From the NCBI GenBank assembly GCA_030689875.1, contig JAUYHR010000163.1, positions 1 to 6,440 of the forward strand: a stretch of DNA of 6,440 nt, written 5' to 3'. Numbering within the stretch: position 1 is the first letter of the stretch; each line of letters begins with the position of its first letter. Below the pieces are notes generated by a model, which did no database searches, was not told where the DNA came from, and saw nothing but the letters and a program-made list of their open reading frames with translations. Shown here piece after piece: positions 1 to 5,122 of this stretch. Source of the stretch: Nanobdellota archaeon (lineage in GTDB: Archaea; Nanobdellota; Nanobdellia; Pacearchaeales; GW2011-AR1). The position numbers were made by a program, and so were the translations under genes.

Positions 1-378
1 GGAACTTGCAAAGATACTTCATGTGAATCAGGAGAAAAAGAAAATTTAAATTATTTATGCAATGATTTTTCACAATCTTGCTGTATGCAAAAAACCACAA
101 CAAGTTTTTGGTGGCTTTGGGTTTTAGGAATTTTAATTGTTTTAATTGCTTTGGCAATAGCATTTAAAGATAAACTAAAAGATTTTTACTATAAATTATC
201 AACTAATAAACCAAAAGGTAATCCTTCAAGACCAGGAATGCCGTCAAGAATAAATGAAATTCCTCAAAGAAGGATTATTCCACCGCAGTCACATCCCCAA
301 TATCCAAGAAGACCAATTCCTCAAAGAAAAAGCGAGTTAGATGATGTTCTTAAAAAGCTGAAGGAAATGGGGAAATAA
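1..378 (+). CDS. C-terminal part of a membrane-anchored surface protein (5' end outside window)
   Basis: The reading frame is open from base 1 to the TAA at 376-378, giving the last 125 residues of a longer protein. The ATG at 85 is internal, because the 28 codons before it are open and Cys-rich. In order, numbered from the first codon of the window, there is a Cys-rich stretch with cysteines 3, 8, 20, 27 and 28, a Trp-rich transmembrane helix (about 36-55, starting SFWWLW), and a basic, Pro/Arg/Gln-rich tail. The tail ends in a short charged helix (SELDDVLKKLKEMGK). This fits a single-pass protein with its main part outside the cell and a cytoplasmic tail; the cysteines probably form disulfides. 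The Cys-rich module resembles the one at the end of the gene starting at 5123. The extracellular domains, and therefore the function, lie outside the window. Topology is well supported; role is unknown. Confidence 0.8.
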   Translation, partial: GTCKDTSCESGEKENLNYLCNDFSQSCCMQKTTTSFWWLWVLGILIVLIALAIAFKDKLKDFYYKLSTNKPKGNPSRPGMPSRINEIPQRRIIPPQSHPQYPRRPIPQRKSELDDVLKKLKEMGK

Positions 379-443
379 ATTTGTTTGCTCCGAAATAGAT
401 TTCACCATATTTCTACGCTAAAAGAAAAGTTATCGCCGTAATA

Positions 444-449
444 TTTTTT
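444..449 (+). terminator. Weak candidate T-run terminator
   Basis: A run of six T lies 66 bases after the stop of the first gene. Archaeal RNA polymerase can terminate at U-runs without a hairpin. It is the longest T-run on the + strand between 379 and 551. I see no gene, tRNA or strong hairpin in that 173-base gap. In AT-rich DNA a T6 run is only weak evidence. Confidence 0.25.
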
Positions 450-551
450 GAGTTGGTTAGTATAAATAAAAATAATTAATGAATAGAAAAGCTGTTTATG
501 GTGGAAAATAAATAAATTCCAAACGAAGTGAGCAATTTTAGAAAAACAATT

Positions 552-824
552 TTATTTCCCTTTCTCATCAATCAATCTTTTATCAACTTCAATCAGTATT
601 TCATCTTTTCCAACTTTCTTTTCAAGCCCAAACTTTTTAGCATCTGCTATTTTTCCAATTATCAAATATTTTGATTCTTCTTTGTTTTCGTAAATTCCAT
701 TACAACCAAGTGCGGGACCACATTTCATATCTTTCGGAGTAATTTCATAAATTGCAGGGCAAATCGCTGCATAACCACATTGCATTTTTTTTGGTGTCAA
801 GTTTTTTATTTTGTATTCTGTCAT
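552..824 (-). CDS. Small Cys-containing protein with a tandem CGx(4)C-type repeat, function unknown
   Basis: This 90-residue protein has no signal peptide or membrane segment and is probably cytoplasmic. Residues 9-27 and 28-46 are two copies of one 19-residue unit, identical at 11 positions, with the shared pattern [LI]TPK-x-M-x-CG-x-A-x(2)-C-x(2)-IYE. This places cysteines at 16, 22, 35 and 41. The remainder (about 50-90) is a short alpha/beta-like stretch with YLIIGKI and ILIEVDKRLI. From memory, archaea and some bacteria have small proteins with a single CG...CPAI[YF]E motif followed by a Y-x-IIGK segment; that resemblance was not searched. Paired cysteines suggest metal binding or redox function, but no metal or partner can be named. 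It is divergent from the Lrp-like gene at 974 and may share its regulatory gap. There is no convincing Shine-Dalgarno, consistent with a leaderless mRNA. Confidence 0.8.
   Translation of the reverse strand: MTEYKIKNLTPKKMQCGYAAICPAIYEITPKDMKCGPALGCNGIYENKEESKYLIIGKIADAKKFGLEKKVGKDEILIEVDKRLIDEKGK
687..800 (-). repeat. Tandem 57-bp intragenic duplication (two 19-residue units)
   Basis: The unit at 744-800 encodes residues 9-27 of the small Cys protein and the unit at 687-743 encodes residues 28-46. They abut exactly and match at 11 of 19 residues, including both cysteines, the TPK, the CG and the IYE ending. The DNA copies have clearly diverged, so the duplication is old and the conserved positions are probably under selection. 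Confidence 0.8.
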
Positions 825-843
825 TTTTTATAGTTTTCACTGA

Positions 844-852
844 TTTAATTAA
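844..852 (-). promoter_or_regulatory. Candidate TATA box for the small Cys protein gene
   Basis: Read on the - strand this is TTAATTAAA, centred about 24 bases before the ATG at 824. That is the spacing expected for a leaderless archaeal transcript. The surroundings are very AT-rich, so support is weak. Confidence 0.3.
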
Positions 853-900
853 TAATATCAAGTAGGAATTTTATGTAAATCTTTCCTAGAAAAAGTACAC

Positions 901-936
901 ATTTATTAAAGAAATTGATTAAAATGTTTAATAAAT
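901..936. promoter_or_regulatory. Perfect 10-bp inverted repeat, candidate regulator binding site
   Basis: ATTTATTAAA at 901-910 and its exact reverse complement TTTAATAAAT at 927-936 are separated by 16 bases. The dyad sits just upstream of the TATA box of the Lrp-like gene and between two divergent genes. The arm centres are 26 bp apart, about two and a half helical turns. Lrp-family proteins commonly bind AT-rich dyads near their own promoters, so autoregulation is the natural inference. In AT-rich DNA a chance dyad is possible but not very likely. Confidence 0.45.
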
Positions 937-943
937 AGATAAA

Positions 944-951
944 TTTATAAA
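944..951 (+). promoter_or_regulatory. TATA box of the Lrp-like gene
   Basis: TTTATAAA lies about 26 bases (centre to start codon) before the ATG at 974. This places the transcription start at or very near the start codon. No Shine-Dalgarno precedes the ATG, in agreement with a leaderless archaeal mRNA. Confidence 0.6.
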
Positions 952-973
952 GATTCACATATTCTTTAAATTA

Positions 974-1945
974 ATGGAAAATCAACAATTAAAACCCTTA
1001 GATAAAAAACTTCTTGCTTATTTGTATCATGATTCAAGAGAGCCGACAACAAAAATTGCAAAAAAACTTAAAATTTCAAGAGAGCAAGTTTCATATAGAA
1101 TAAAAAAATTTGAATCAGAGGGAATCATAAAAGGACATATTCCGTTAATAAATTATAATCGTCTTGGTTACAGCATTATCAATCTGATTTTATTAAAATT
1201 CAATAAACAAAGTTATGCAAAACAATTCAAAAGTCAAATAAAAGAAAGCAAAAATCGCATAATAACGGTTGAAGTTCTTTCAAAATACGATTTAGGGGTA
1301 CTTTTAATTTTCAAAAATGAACAGGAAAGAAATAATTACCTTTCAGAAATGTTGGGCAATCACAGCTCTGAAATTTCAGAATATTTAATAATAGAGCCAT
1401 ATTTTTCAGAATATTATCCCCTGAAATTTCTTGGAAATATTGAATCTAAATCAAAGGTTTTTCACGAATATAAATTAAAAGAATATAAGTTAGATGAAAA
1501 AGAAAAGAATATTCTTTCTGTTTTAAATAAAGATGCAAACTCAAAAATAATAGACATTGCGAAACAAACAAATCTTTCTGCTGAATTAGTAGTCTATAAA
1601 CTTAAAAAATTAAGACAAGAAAATGTTCTGCTATCAACAAGAGCATACTTTGATATGGAAAAAGTAGGATATTTTTATAATATTGTTTTAATAAATTTTC
1701 ACAATTTTTCAAAACAAAATCAGGAAAAATTAAGAGAATTTTGCAAAAAATCTCCCCATGTAGATTCTTTAATGTTCATGACCGGAAAACCAAATTGTTA
1801 CATTCAAATATTTCATCAAGATGTTTTAGATGTTCATAAATTTTTAATTGATTTAAGACAAACTTTTCCAAATGAATCAATTACAACAGATATCCTCCCC
1901 CTGAAAAATGAAGGAGAAGATGTAAATACTTTGCCTTTTTTATAA
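974..1945 (+). CDS. Lrp/AsnC-like transcriptional regulator with two tandem HTH-effector modules
   Basis: This 323-residue protein is about twice the length of a classical Lrp/AsnC regulator (about 150) and consists of two similar halves. Half one has a winged helix-turn-helix at about 9-55 (LDKKLLAYLYHDSREPTTKI, then recognition helix SREQVSYRIKKFESEGII), followed by a RAM-like alpha/beta domain to about 150. Half two repeats this plan: HTH at about 173-219 (LDEKEKNILSVLNKDANSKI, then SAELVVYKLKKLRQENVL), then a second effector-like domain to the C-terminus. The helices start about 164 residues apart, and each is followed by a matching VGY/LGY segment (65-66, 232-233). Family knowledge says such proteins bind DNA as dimers or higher assemblies and may sense small molecules; no ligand can be assigned. 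A TATA box and an inverted repeat lie upstream, suggesting autoregulation. The gene converges on the coiled-coil gene with only 3 bases between stop codons. Confidence 0.88.
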   Translation: MENQQLKPLDKKLLAYLYHDSREPTTKIAKKLKISREQVSYRIKKFESEGIIKGHIPLINYNRLGYSIINLILLKFNKQSYAKQFKSQIKESKNRIITVEVLSKYDLGVLLIFKNEQERNNYLSEMLGNHSSEISEYLIIEPYFSEYYPLKFLGNIESKSKVFHEYKLKEYKLDEKEKNILSVLNKDANSKIIDIAKQTNLSAELVVYKLKKLRQENVLLSTRAYFDMEKVGYFYNIVLINFHNFSKQNQEKLREFCKKSPHVDSLMFMTGKPNCYIQIFHQDVLDVHKFLIDLRQTFPNESITTDILPLKNEGEDVNTLPFL

Positions 1946-1948
1946 AAT

Positions 1949-2131
1949 TTATTCTTTCTCCAATTTTTCTTCTTGCTCTTCTTTTTTCCTTTTAAAACTT
2001 TTAATTTCTTTTTCCCAATAATCTATTAAAGGAGAATCTTTAGTTTCATATTCTTCAATTTTTTCTTCATGTTCTTTTATTCTTTTTTCAAAACTTTCAA
2101 TGGATTTTTTCAATTTTTTGTTTTTGCCCAT
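1949..2131 (-). CDS. Small coiled-coil protein, partner of the nucleotidyltransferase
   Basis: This 60-residue, highly charged protein is Lys/Glu-rich, with no cysteine, signal or membrane segment. Heptad-like spacing suggests helix 1 at about 4-29 and helix 2 at about 37-59. A break at D32-S33-P34 would make a short helical hairpin. The only aromatic-rich point is the IDYWEKEI motif (36-43). From memory, archaea and bacteria have small uncharacterised proteins with a similar central [LI]-x-x-WEKEI motif; no function is known to me. The ATG overlaps the end of the upstream nucleotidyltransferase by 22 bases in another frame, so translation is probably coupled; a purine-rich AAGGACAGG precedes the start. 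Tight linkage suggests a joint role, perhaps as a binding or antidote subunit, but this is inference. The overlap and codon-clean frame make a real gene likely. Confidence 0.75.
   Translation of the reverse strand: MGKNKKLKKSIESFEKRIKEHEEKIEEYETKDSPLIDYWEKEIKSFKRKKEEQEEKLEKE
1964..1987 (+). terminator. T-rich termination region for the Lrp-like gene
   Basis: Just after the regulator's stop codon, the + strand has T5 (1964-1968) and T6 (1982-1987) runs inside a long pyrimidine-rich stretch. It lies antisense to the Lys/Glu-rich coiled-coil gene. Archaeal termination at U-runs could happen here, but the composition is largely forced by the opposite-strand codons. Confidence 0.3.
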
Positions 2132-2910
2132 TTTTCCTGTCCTTTTATTTTTTTAATAATATAATCATATAATTTTACAGATTCTTCTGTTGGAAGTTCA
2201 TTTTTCTTTTTTCTTGTGACCTTTAGGTTATTATTATTCTTTACTCTTAAATATCCAGCGTAAGCTTTTAATGAGCCGGATATTTTTTTTATTAAATTAA
2301 GCAGCTCTTTTTTAGTTGGGATTTTATTTTTAATTAAACAATCAACAATATATGCTCCTCTAAGTCTTAAAATTAGGGAATAAGCAACGCCATCGTCTGA
2401 ATTTGATTTCATTTCTTCATCAAGTTTTATGAATTCTTGGTTAATCCCCAACGCAGATTTTGTTAATTCTAGGTGGGATTTTAAATTTTTTTTAGTTAAT
2501 TGAGTTTTTTTATACTTTTCAATTAATGAATTATTAATAATAGATTTCGCCTCTTTTAACATTGGGAGAATTGGGAGAATATTTTTTTCAAGCGCCAATT
2601 CAACATTTTCTTTTGGAATTAAAATCAGCTCATATTTTCCTTTCTTAATTTTTTTGCTTATTTTCTCAGTTATAACTAAAACATCCACATCGCTTTCTTT
2701 TGTTTGTTCCCCTCGGGCATAACTTCCAATAAGATAAATTCCTTCAACATCTTGCAAATAAGGTTCAAGAATTTCTAAGATATCTTTTTTTATGTCAAGA
2801 GGTTTCTCAATTAATTCAATTCTCGCTTCTCCATTTATCCAATTTTTTGGCAGAATAACTCCTGCTGAATTCCCAACTCTTACAACTGGCTTAATTAGTT
2901 CTTGTATCAT
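2110..2910 (-). CDS. MNT-type nucleotidyltransferase with N-terminal AbrB-like domain
   Basis: This is a 266-residue protein. Residues 5-35 resemble an AbrB/MazE swapped-hairpin DNA-binding domain: IKPVVRVGNSAGVILPKNW followed by a RIELIEK strand. Residues about 40-110 form a Pol-beta-type minimal nucleotidyltransferase. The signature GS-x(10)-D-x-D is exact at G62-S63...D74-x-D76, inside GSYARGEQTKESDVDVLV, and E94 in the next strand (YELILI) could be the third carboxylate. These residues would bind metal and NTP, so the enzyme is probably active; the substrate is unknown. Residues about 135-266 are helical (AYSLILRLRGAYIVDCLIKN region) and recall KNTase-C/HEPN-like helical domains, but no R-x(4-6)-H RNase motif is visible. 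Minimal nucleotidyltransferases are known as antitoxin partners of HEPN toxins. The AbrB domain suggests it binds its own promoter, where two palindromes lie. It overlaps the coiled-coil gene downstream. The start is supported by a GAGG eight bases upstream. Confidence 0.87.
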   Translation of the reverse strand: MIQELIKPVVRVGNSAGVILPKNWINGEARIELIEKPLDIKKDILEILEPYLQDVEGIYLIGSYARGEQTKESDVDVLVITEKISKKIKKGKYELILIPKENVELALEKNILPILPMLKEAKSIINNSLIEKYKKTQLTKKNLKSHLELTKSALGINQEFIKLDEEMKSNSDDGVAYSLILRLRGAYIVDCLIKNKIPTKKELLNLIKKISGSLKAYAGYLRVKNNNNLKVTRKKKNELPTEESVKLYDYIIKKIKGQEKWAKTKN

Positions 2911-2918
2911 TTGGATTT

Positions 2919-2922
2919 CCTC
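2919..2922 (-). promoter_or_regulatory. Ribosome-binding site of the nucleotidyltransferase gene
   Basis: On the - strand, GAGG is followed by eight bases and then the ATG at 2910. It is the clearest Shine-Dalgarno sequence in a window where most genes look leaderless. It fits the roughly 70-base leader predicted from the TATA box at 3003-3010. Confidence 0.55.
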
Positions 2923-2980
2923 TTTCGTTCAATTGGAAAGACTAATGAATACAAAATCTTGAAAAGATGTTTTGCTTTCA

Positions 2981-3000
2981 TGTTATAACAATGTTATAAC
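2981..3000. promoter_or_regulatory. Twin palindrome operator candidate (2 x GTTATAAC)
   Basis: The self-complementary octamer GTTATAAC occurs at 2982-2989 and 2993-3000, exactly 11 bp apart. The first copy extends to a 10-bp palindrome, TGTTATAACA. I see no other copy in the window. The pair lies immediately downstream of the TATA box and covers the predicted transcription start of the nucleotidyltransferase operon. A protein bound there would block initiation. The AbrB-like domain of the gene product is the obvious candidate ligand, by inference. Confidence 0.6.
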
Positions 3001-3002
3001 CT

Positions 3003-3010
3003 TTTATAAA
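3003..3010 (-). promoter_or_regulatory. TATA box of the nucleotidyltransferase/coiled-coil operon
   Basis: Read on the - strand, TTTATAAA is followed by AGG and then the two palindromes. The expected start of transcription, about 25 bases downstream, is near 2980. The octamer is self-complementary, but no + strand gene follows it. Confidence 0.55.
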
Positions 3011-3032
3011 TCTTATGGCTTAAAGAAATAAA

Positions 3033-4757
3033 TCATCCAAACTTCCAGTTTCTTTTTTTATTCTTGAAATCTTTTTCAATTTCATTTAAATCAGCAATTT
3101 CTAATAGCGGTTTGTCTGTTCTTAGTGCAGTTACTCTTGGAAATCTCAAAGCCCATCCTGAATTATAATTGGGGGAACGCTGGATTTCCTGATAGGTTAC
3201 AGCGACGATAATCTTTGGTTTAATCCAGACTCTTTTTCCGTCTTCTTTTTCAATAATTGGTTTTATCTTGTCTGTTAATTCTTGGAATGAAACTTTTTTA
3301 TTATCTTTTTTGCTTTCTTCTTTTTCAACAATCCCTGTTCCAACTTTTCCAACTTCAAGATATTCTCCTTTATTTTTTCCCTTGCATGAAACAATAAAAC
3401 TTGAAAACCATCCAGAGCGTTTTCCTTTTCCATATTCAGCGCCGGTAATAACCAAATCCAAATCTTTATCTTCTGATTTAATTTTAAGCATATAACCGAC
3501 TCTTCTTCCTGGTTTGTAGGGCGCTTTAAGATTTTTCATTATTATTCCTTCCTGATTATTTTTTAAAGCTGCTTTGTAAAATTCTTTTGCCTTTTTTTCA
3601 TCAGAAGTAATTATTTGTTTTGAAGAAATTATTTTGTAAGGATGATTTGTTATTATTTGTCTTACTAATTTTGCTCTTTCTTCAAAAGGTTTATCAATAA
3701 TTGATTTTCCATTATAATACAAAACATCAAAAACATTTATTTCAACAGGAAGCTCATCCTGAAGTTTTTCAATATGGTATTTTCTTCTTATTCTCTGGCT
3801 TATATGCTGAAAAGAAGTGTATCTTTTTGTTTTCTTATCATAACCAACTGCTTCAGAATCAAGAATTACTGAATTTCCTTTTACAAATTGTTTTATGTAT
3901 TCAACAACTTCGGGAAATTGTTTTGTTACATTTTCAAGACTTCGAGTGAAGAGTTTAATTTCTGAATTTTTTTTGTGAATTATTAATCTGAATACGTCAT
4001 ATTTATATTCTAATGCGCAGGGTTTTCCGAGAGCCTCAAAACCCTCTTTAATTGTTGAAACTTTCTGGGCAAGCATGGCTTTTATGGGTTTTCCAATTTG
4101 CATAGAAATTTTTTCCAATTCTTTTATATCTCTTTTTCTACAATAATCAAATACTTCTGCAGTGTCGTTGGATTTATCAATTGCTTCCTGAATTTTTTCT
4201 GGAGCATCTTCATCATTTTCAAAAAATGCTTTTGCTAAAGATTCTCTAATTGTGCTTTCTTGAGTTCCGATTCTTAAATCTCCGATTAATGTTCTTACCA
4301 AATAAAGCGCTTCTAAAGGTTCTGCAGAAGTTAATAATTCAGTTATGAGAGAAATCTTTTTATCTACAGTTCCTTTTCCTTCAAGCTCTGGAAGTTTTCT
4401 TAAATTTTCAATAACTTTTTTTACAGTTAATACATGTGATGTAAGAGTTCTTTGCTTTTTTTCTTGGATTAATTTTTTTGCAACTTCTCCTAAATCTCCT
4501 ATTTTTTTCCACATTTCTAAGACTTTTGAATCAGTCACTCCGGTTGATTTTGAAATCGCCTTGATTGCAGTTTGATTAGAAATTCCAATTTCTTTTTCAC
4601 TATATTCTGGATAGATTTTTCCAACTAAAAGATACATCACATCTTTGTCTTCGTCAGAAAGTTTTTTTAAAAATTTTGACAAAATTTCTGTTTTTTCAAG
4701 GCGTTTTGTTGTGCTTTCAAGCCGGTTGTAAAGTTCTGCAAGTTCTTGGTATAACAT
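3033..4757 (-). CDS. lig: ATP-dependent DNA ligase, archaeal type
   Basis: The enzyme seals nicks in duplex DNA during replication and repair through a ligase-AMP intermediate. Its 574 residues match the usual archaeal length (about 550-610). Residues 1 to about 210 are the helical DNA-binding domain. The adenylation domain holds motif I EYKYDVFR with adenylated lysine K252, motif Ia-like LFTRSLENVT, motif III FDVLYYNG (343-350), motif IV EGIIMK (403-408) and motif V MLKIK (423-427). The OB domain follows, ending in motif VI RFPRV (538-542) and RTDK (546-549). The start MLYQELAELY matches the typical archaeal beginning. One oddity is V255: motif I reads KYDV where KxDG is nearly invariant, a one-base difference (GTA versus GGA). 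All other motifs look intact, so altered activity or a sequencing error must be considered. It lies 14 bases after a small membrane-protein gene and has no obvious Shine-Dalgarno. Confidence 0.96.
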   Translation of the reverse strand: MLYQELAELYNRLESTTKRLEKTEILSKFLKKLSDEDKDVMYLLVGKIYPEYSEKEIGISNQTAIKAISKSTGVTDSKVLEMWKKIGDLGEVAKKLIQEKKQRTLTSHVLTVKKVIENLRKLPELEGKGTVDKKISLITELLTSAEPLEALYLVRTLIGDLRIGTQESTIRESLAKAFFENDEDAPEKIQEAIDKSNDTAEVFDYCRKRDIKELEKISMQIGKPIKAMLAQKVSTIKEGFEALGKPCALEYKYDVFRLIIHKKNSEIKLFTRSLENVTKQFPEVVEYIKQFVKGNSVILDSEAVGYDKKTKRYTSFQHISQRIRRKYHIEKLQDELPVEINVFDVLYYNGKSIIDKPFEERAKLVRQIITNHPYKIISSKQIITSDEKKAKEFYKAALKNNQEGIIMKNLKAPYKPGRRVGYMLKIKSEDKDLDLVITGAEYGKGKRSGWFSSFIVSCKGKNKGEYLEVGKVGTGIVEKEESKKDNKKVSFQELTDKIKPIIEKEDGKRVWIKPKIIVAVTYQEIQRSPNYNSGWALRFPRVTALRTDKPLLEIADLNEIEKDFKNKKRNWKFG

Positions 4758-4771
4758 TCTTTTTTTAAATT

Positions 4772-5026
4772 TTACTTCAGGGGAGATCCCCTTGGGACCA
4801 ATTTAATTATATCATAAATAACTATGAATATATACGCTGTTTGAAGAATTATAAAAATTAAATCATTTATGTAAATGCTGTAAATTAAAAGGCCAACTCC
4901 CCCGATTAAGAGCAAGGGATAAATGTATTTTCTTTTTATTTTCCCTGAAAGCGAAATCATAAATGTTCCGATGATTATTGATATTAATCCCACTATTGCA
5001 ATTATTTTGTAAATGTTTATTTCCAT
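4772..5026 (-). CDS. Small three-helix membrane protein (CBU_0592-like appearance)
   Basis: This 84-residue integral membrane protein has three hydrophobic helices at about 5-26, 34-53 and 55-74. A basic loop (GKIKRK, 28-33) after the first helix suggests that loop is cytoplasmic. The arrangement, including a short INDL turn between helices 2 and 3 and a Y-x-x-I-K ending, recalls CBU_0592-type three-helix membrane proteins; this comes from memory and was not searched. The function of that family is not known to me. The last nine codons are GC-rich, unlike the rest, and encode LVPRGSPLK. The gene precedes DNA ligase on the same strand with 14 bases between, so they are probably co-transcribed, although no functional link is evident. 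It probably has its own TATA box at 5051-5059. Confidence 0.75.
   Translation of the reverse strand: MEINIYKIIAIVGLISIIIGTFMISLSGKIKRKYIYPLLLIGGVGLLIYSIYINDLIFIILQTAYIFIVIYDIIKLVPRGSPLK
4779..4792. other. GC-rich hairpin at the end of the small membrane protein gene
   Basis: AGGGG (4779-4783) pairs with CCCCT (4788-4792) around a four-base loop. It stands out in AT-rich DNA and lies in the last codons of the membrane protein, about 21 bases before the ligase start. In the mRNA it could slow ribosomes or influence ligase translation, or be a simple result of the Pro-Arg-Gly-Ser-Pro codons. No T-run follows, so it is not a convincing terminator. Confidence 0.35.
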
Positions 5027-5050
5027 TATTCTAAATTAGGCAAAATAAGT

Positions 5051-5059
5051 TTTTATGTC
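5051..5059 (-). promoter_or_regulatory. Candidate TATA box of the membrane protein/ligase operon
   Basis: On the - strand this reads GACATAAAA, centred about 29 bases before the ATG at 5026, consistent with a near-leaderless transcript. The match to a TATA box is modest. Confidence 0.3.
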
Positions 5060-5070
5060 TTATGGATTTT

Positions 5071-5108
5071 TAATAAACCGCAATGAAATAAACTTTATTA
5101 ACCGCATT
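5071..5108. repeat. Direct repeat around AACCGCA in the divergent promoter gap
   Basis: TAATAAACCGCAAT (5071-5084) and TTATTAACCGCATT (5095-5108) match at 11 of 14 positions, with the GC-richer core AACCGCA identical and a 24-bp period. The second copy overlaps the candidate TATA box of the surface protein gene at 5123. It could be a pair of regulator sites; chance is not excluded. Confidence 0.35.
5091..5100 (+). promoter_or_regulatory. Candidate TATA box of the surface protein gene
   Basis: AACTTTATTA is centred about 27 bases before the ATG at 5123, the spacing of a leaderless archaeal promoter. The nearby TTTATATA at 5113-5120 ends two bases before the ATG and is too close to act as its TATA box. 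Confidence 0.4.
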
Positions 5109-5122
5109 ATTCTTTATATAAT

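Noticed and set aside
85..378. Stand-alone 97-residue membrane protein starting at the ATG at 85
   Set aside because: The same frame is open upstream to base 1 and carries the Cys-rich module that normally precedes such a membrane helix, so this is the end of a longer protein.
503..520. GGAA...TTCC hairpin in the gap after the first gene
   Set aside because: The stem is only four base pairs with a ten-base loop and no following T-run; chance is sufficient.
384..535. TTGCTC near 384 and GAGCAA near 530 as inverted ends of an element
   Set aside because: Only six bases match, there is no open frame between them, and there are no flanking direct repeats.
379..551. tRNA or other structured RNA in the gap after the first gene
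   Set aside because: I found no cloverleaf arms, no GTTC-type T-loop consensus and no GC-rich helices.
3268..4575. Three + strand open frames of 75-82 codons at 3268-3495, 3701-3949 and 4345-4575
   Set aside because: They are antisense to the ligase, rich in Phe/Ser/Leu as expected from the complement of Lys/Glu-rich codons, and have no domains or promoter.
5113..5120. TTTATATA as TATA box for the gene at 5123
   Set aside because: It ends two bases before the start codon, leaving no room for a transcription start upstream of the ATG.
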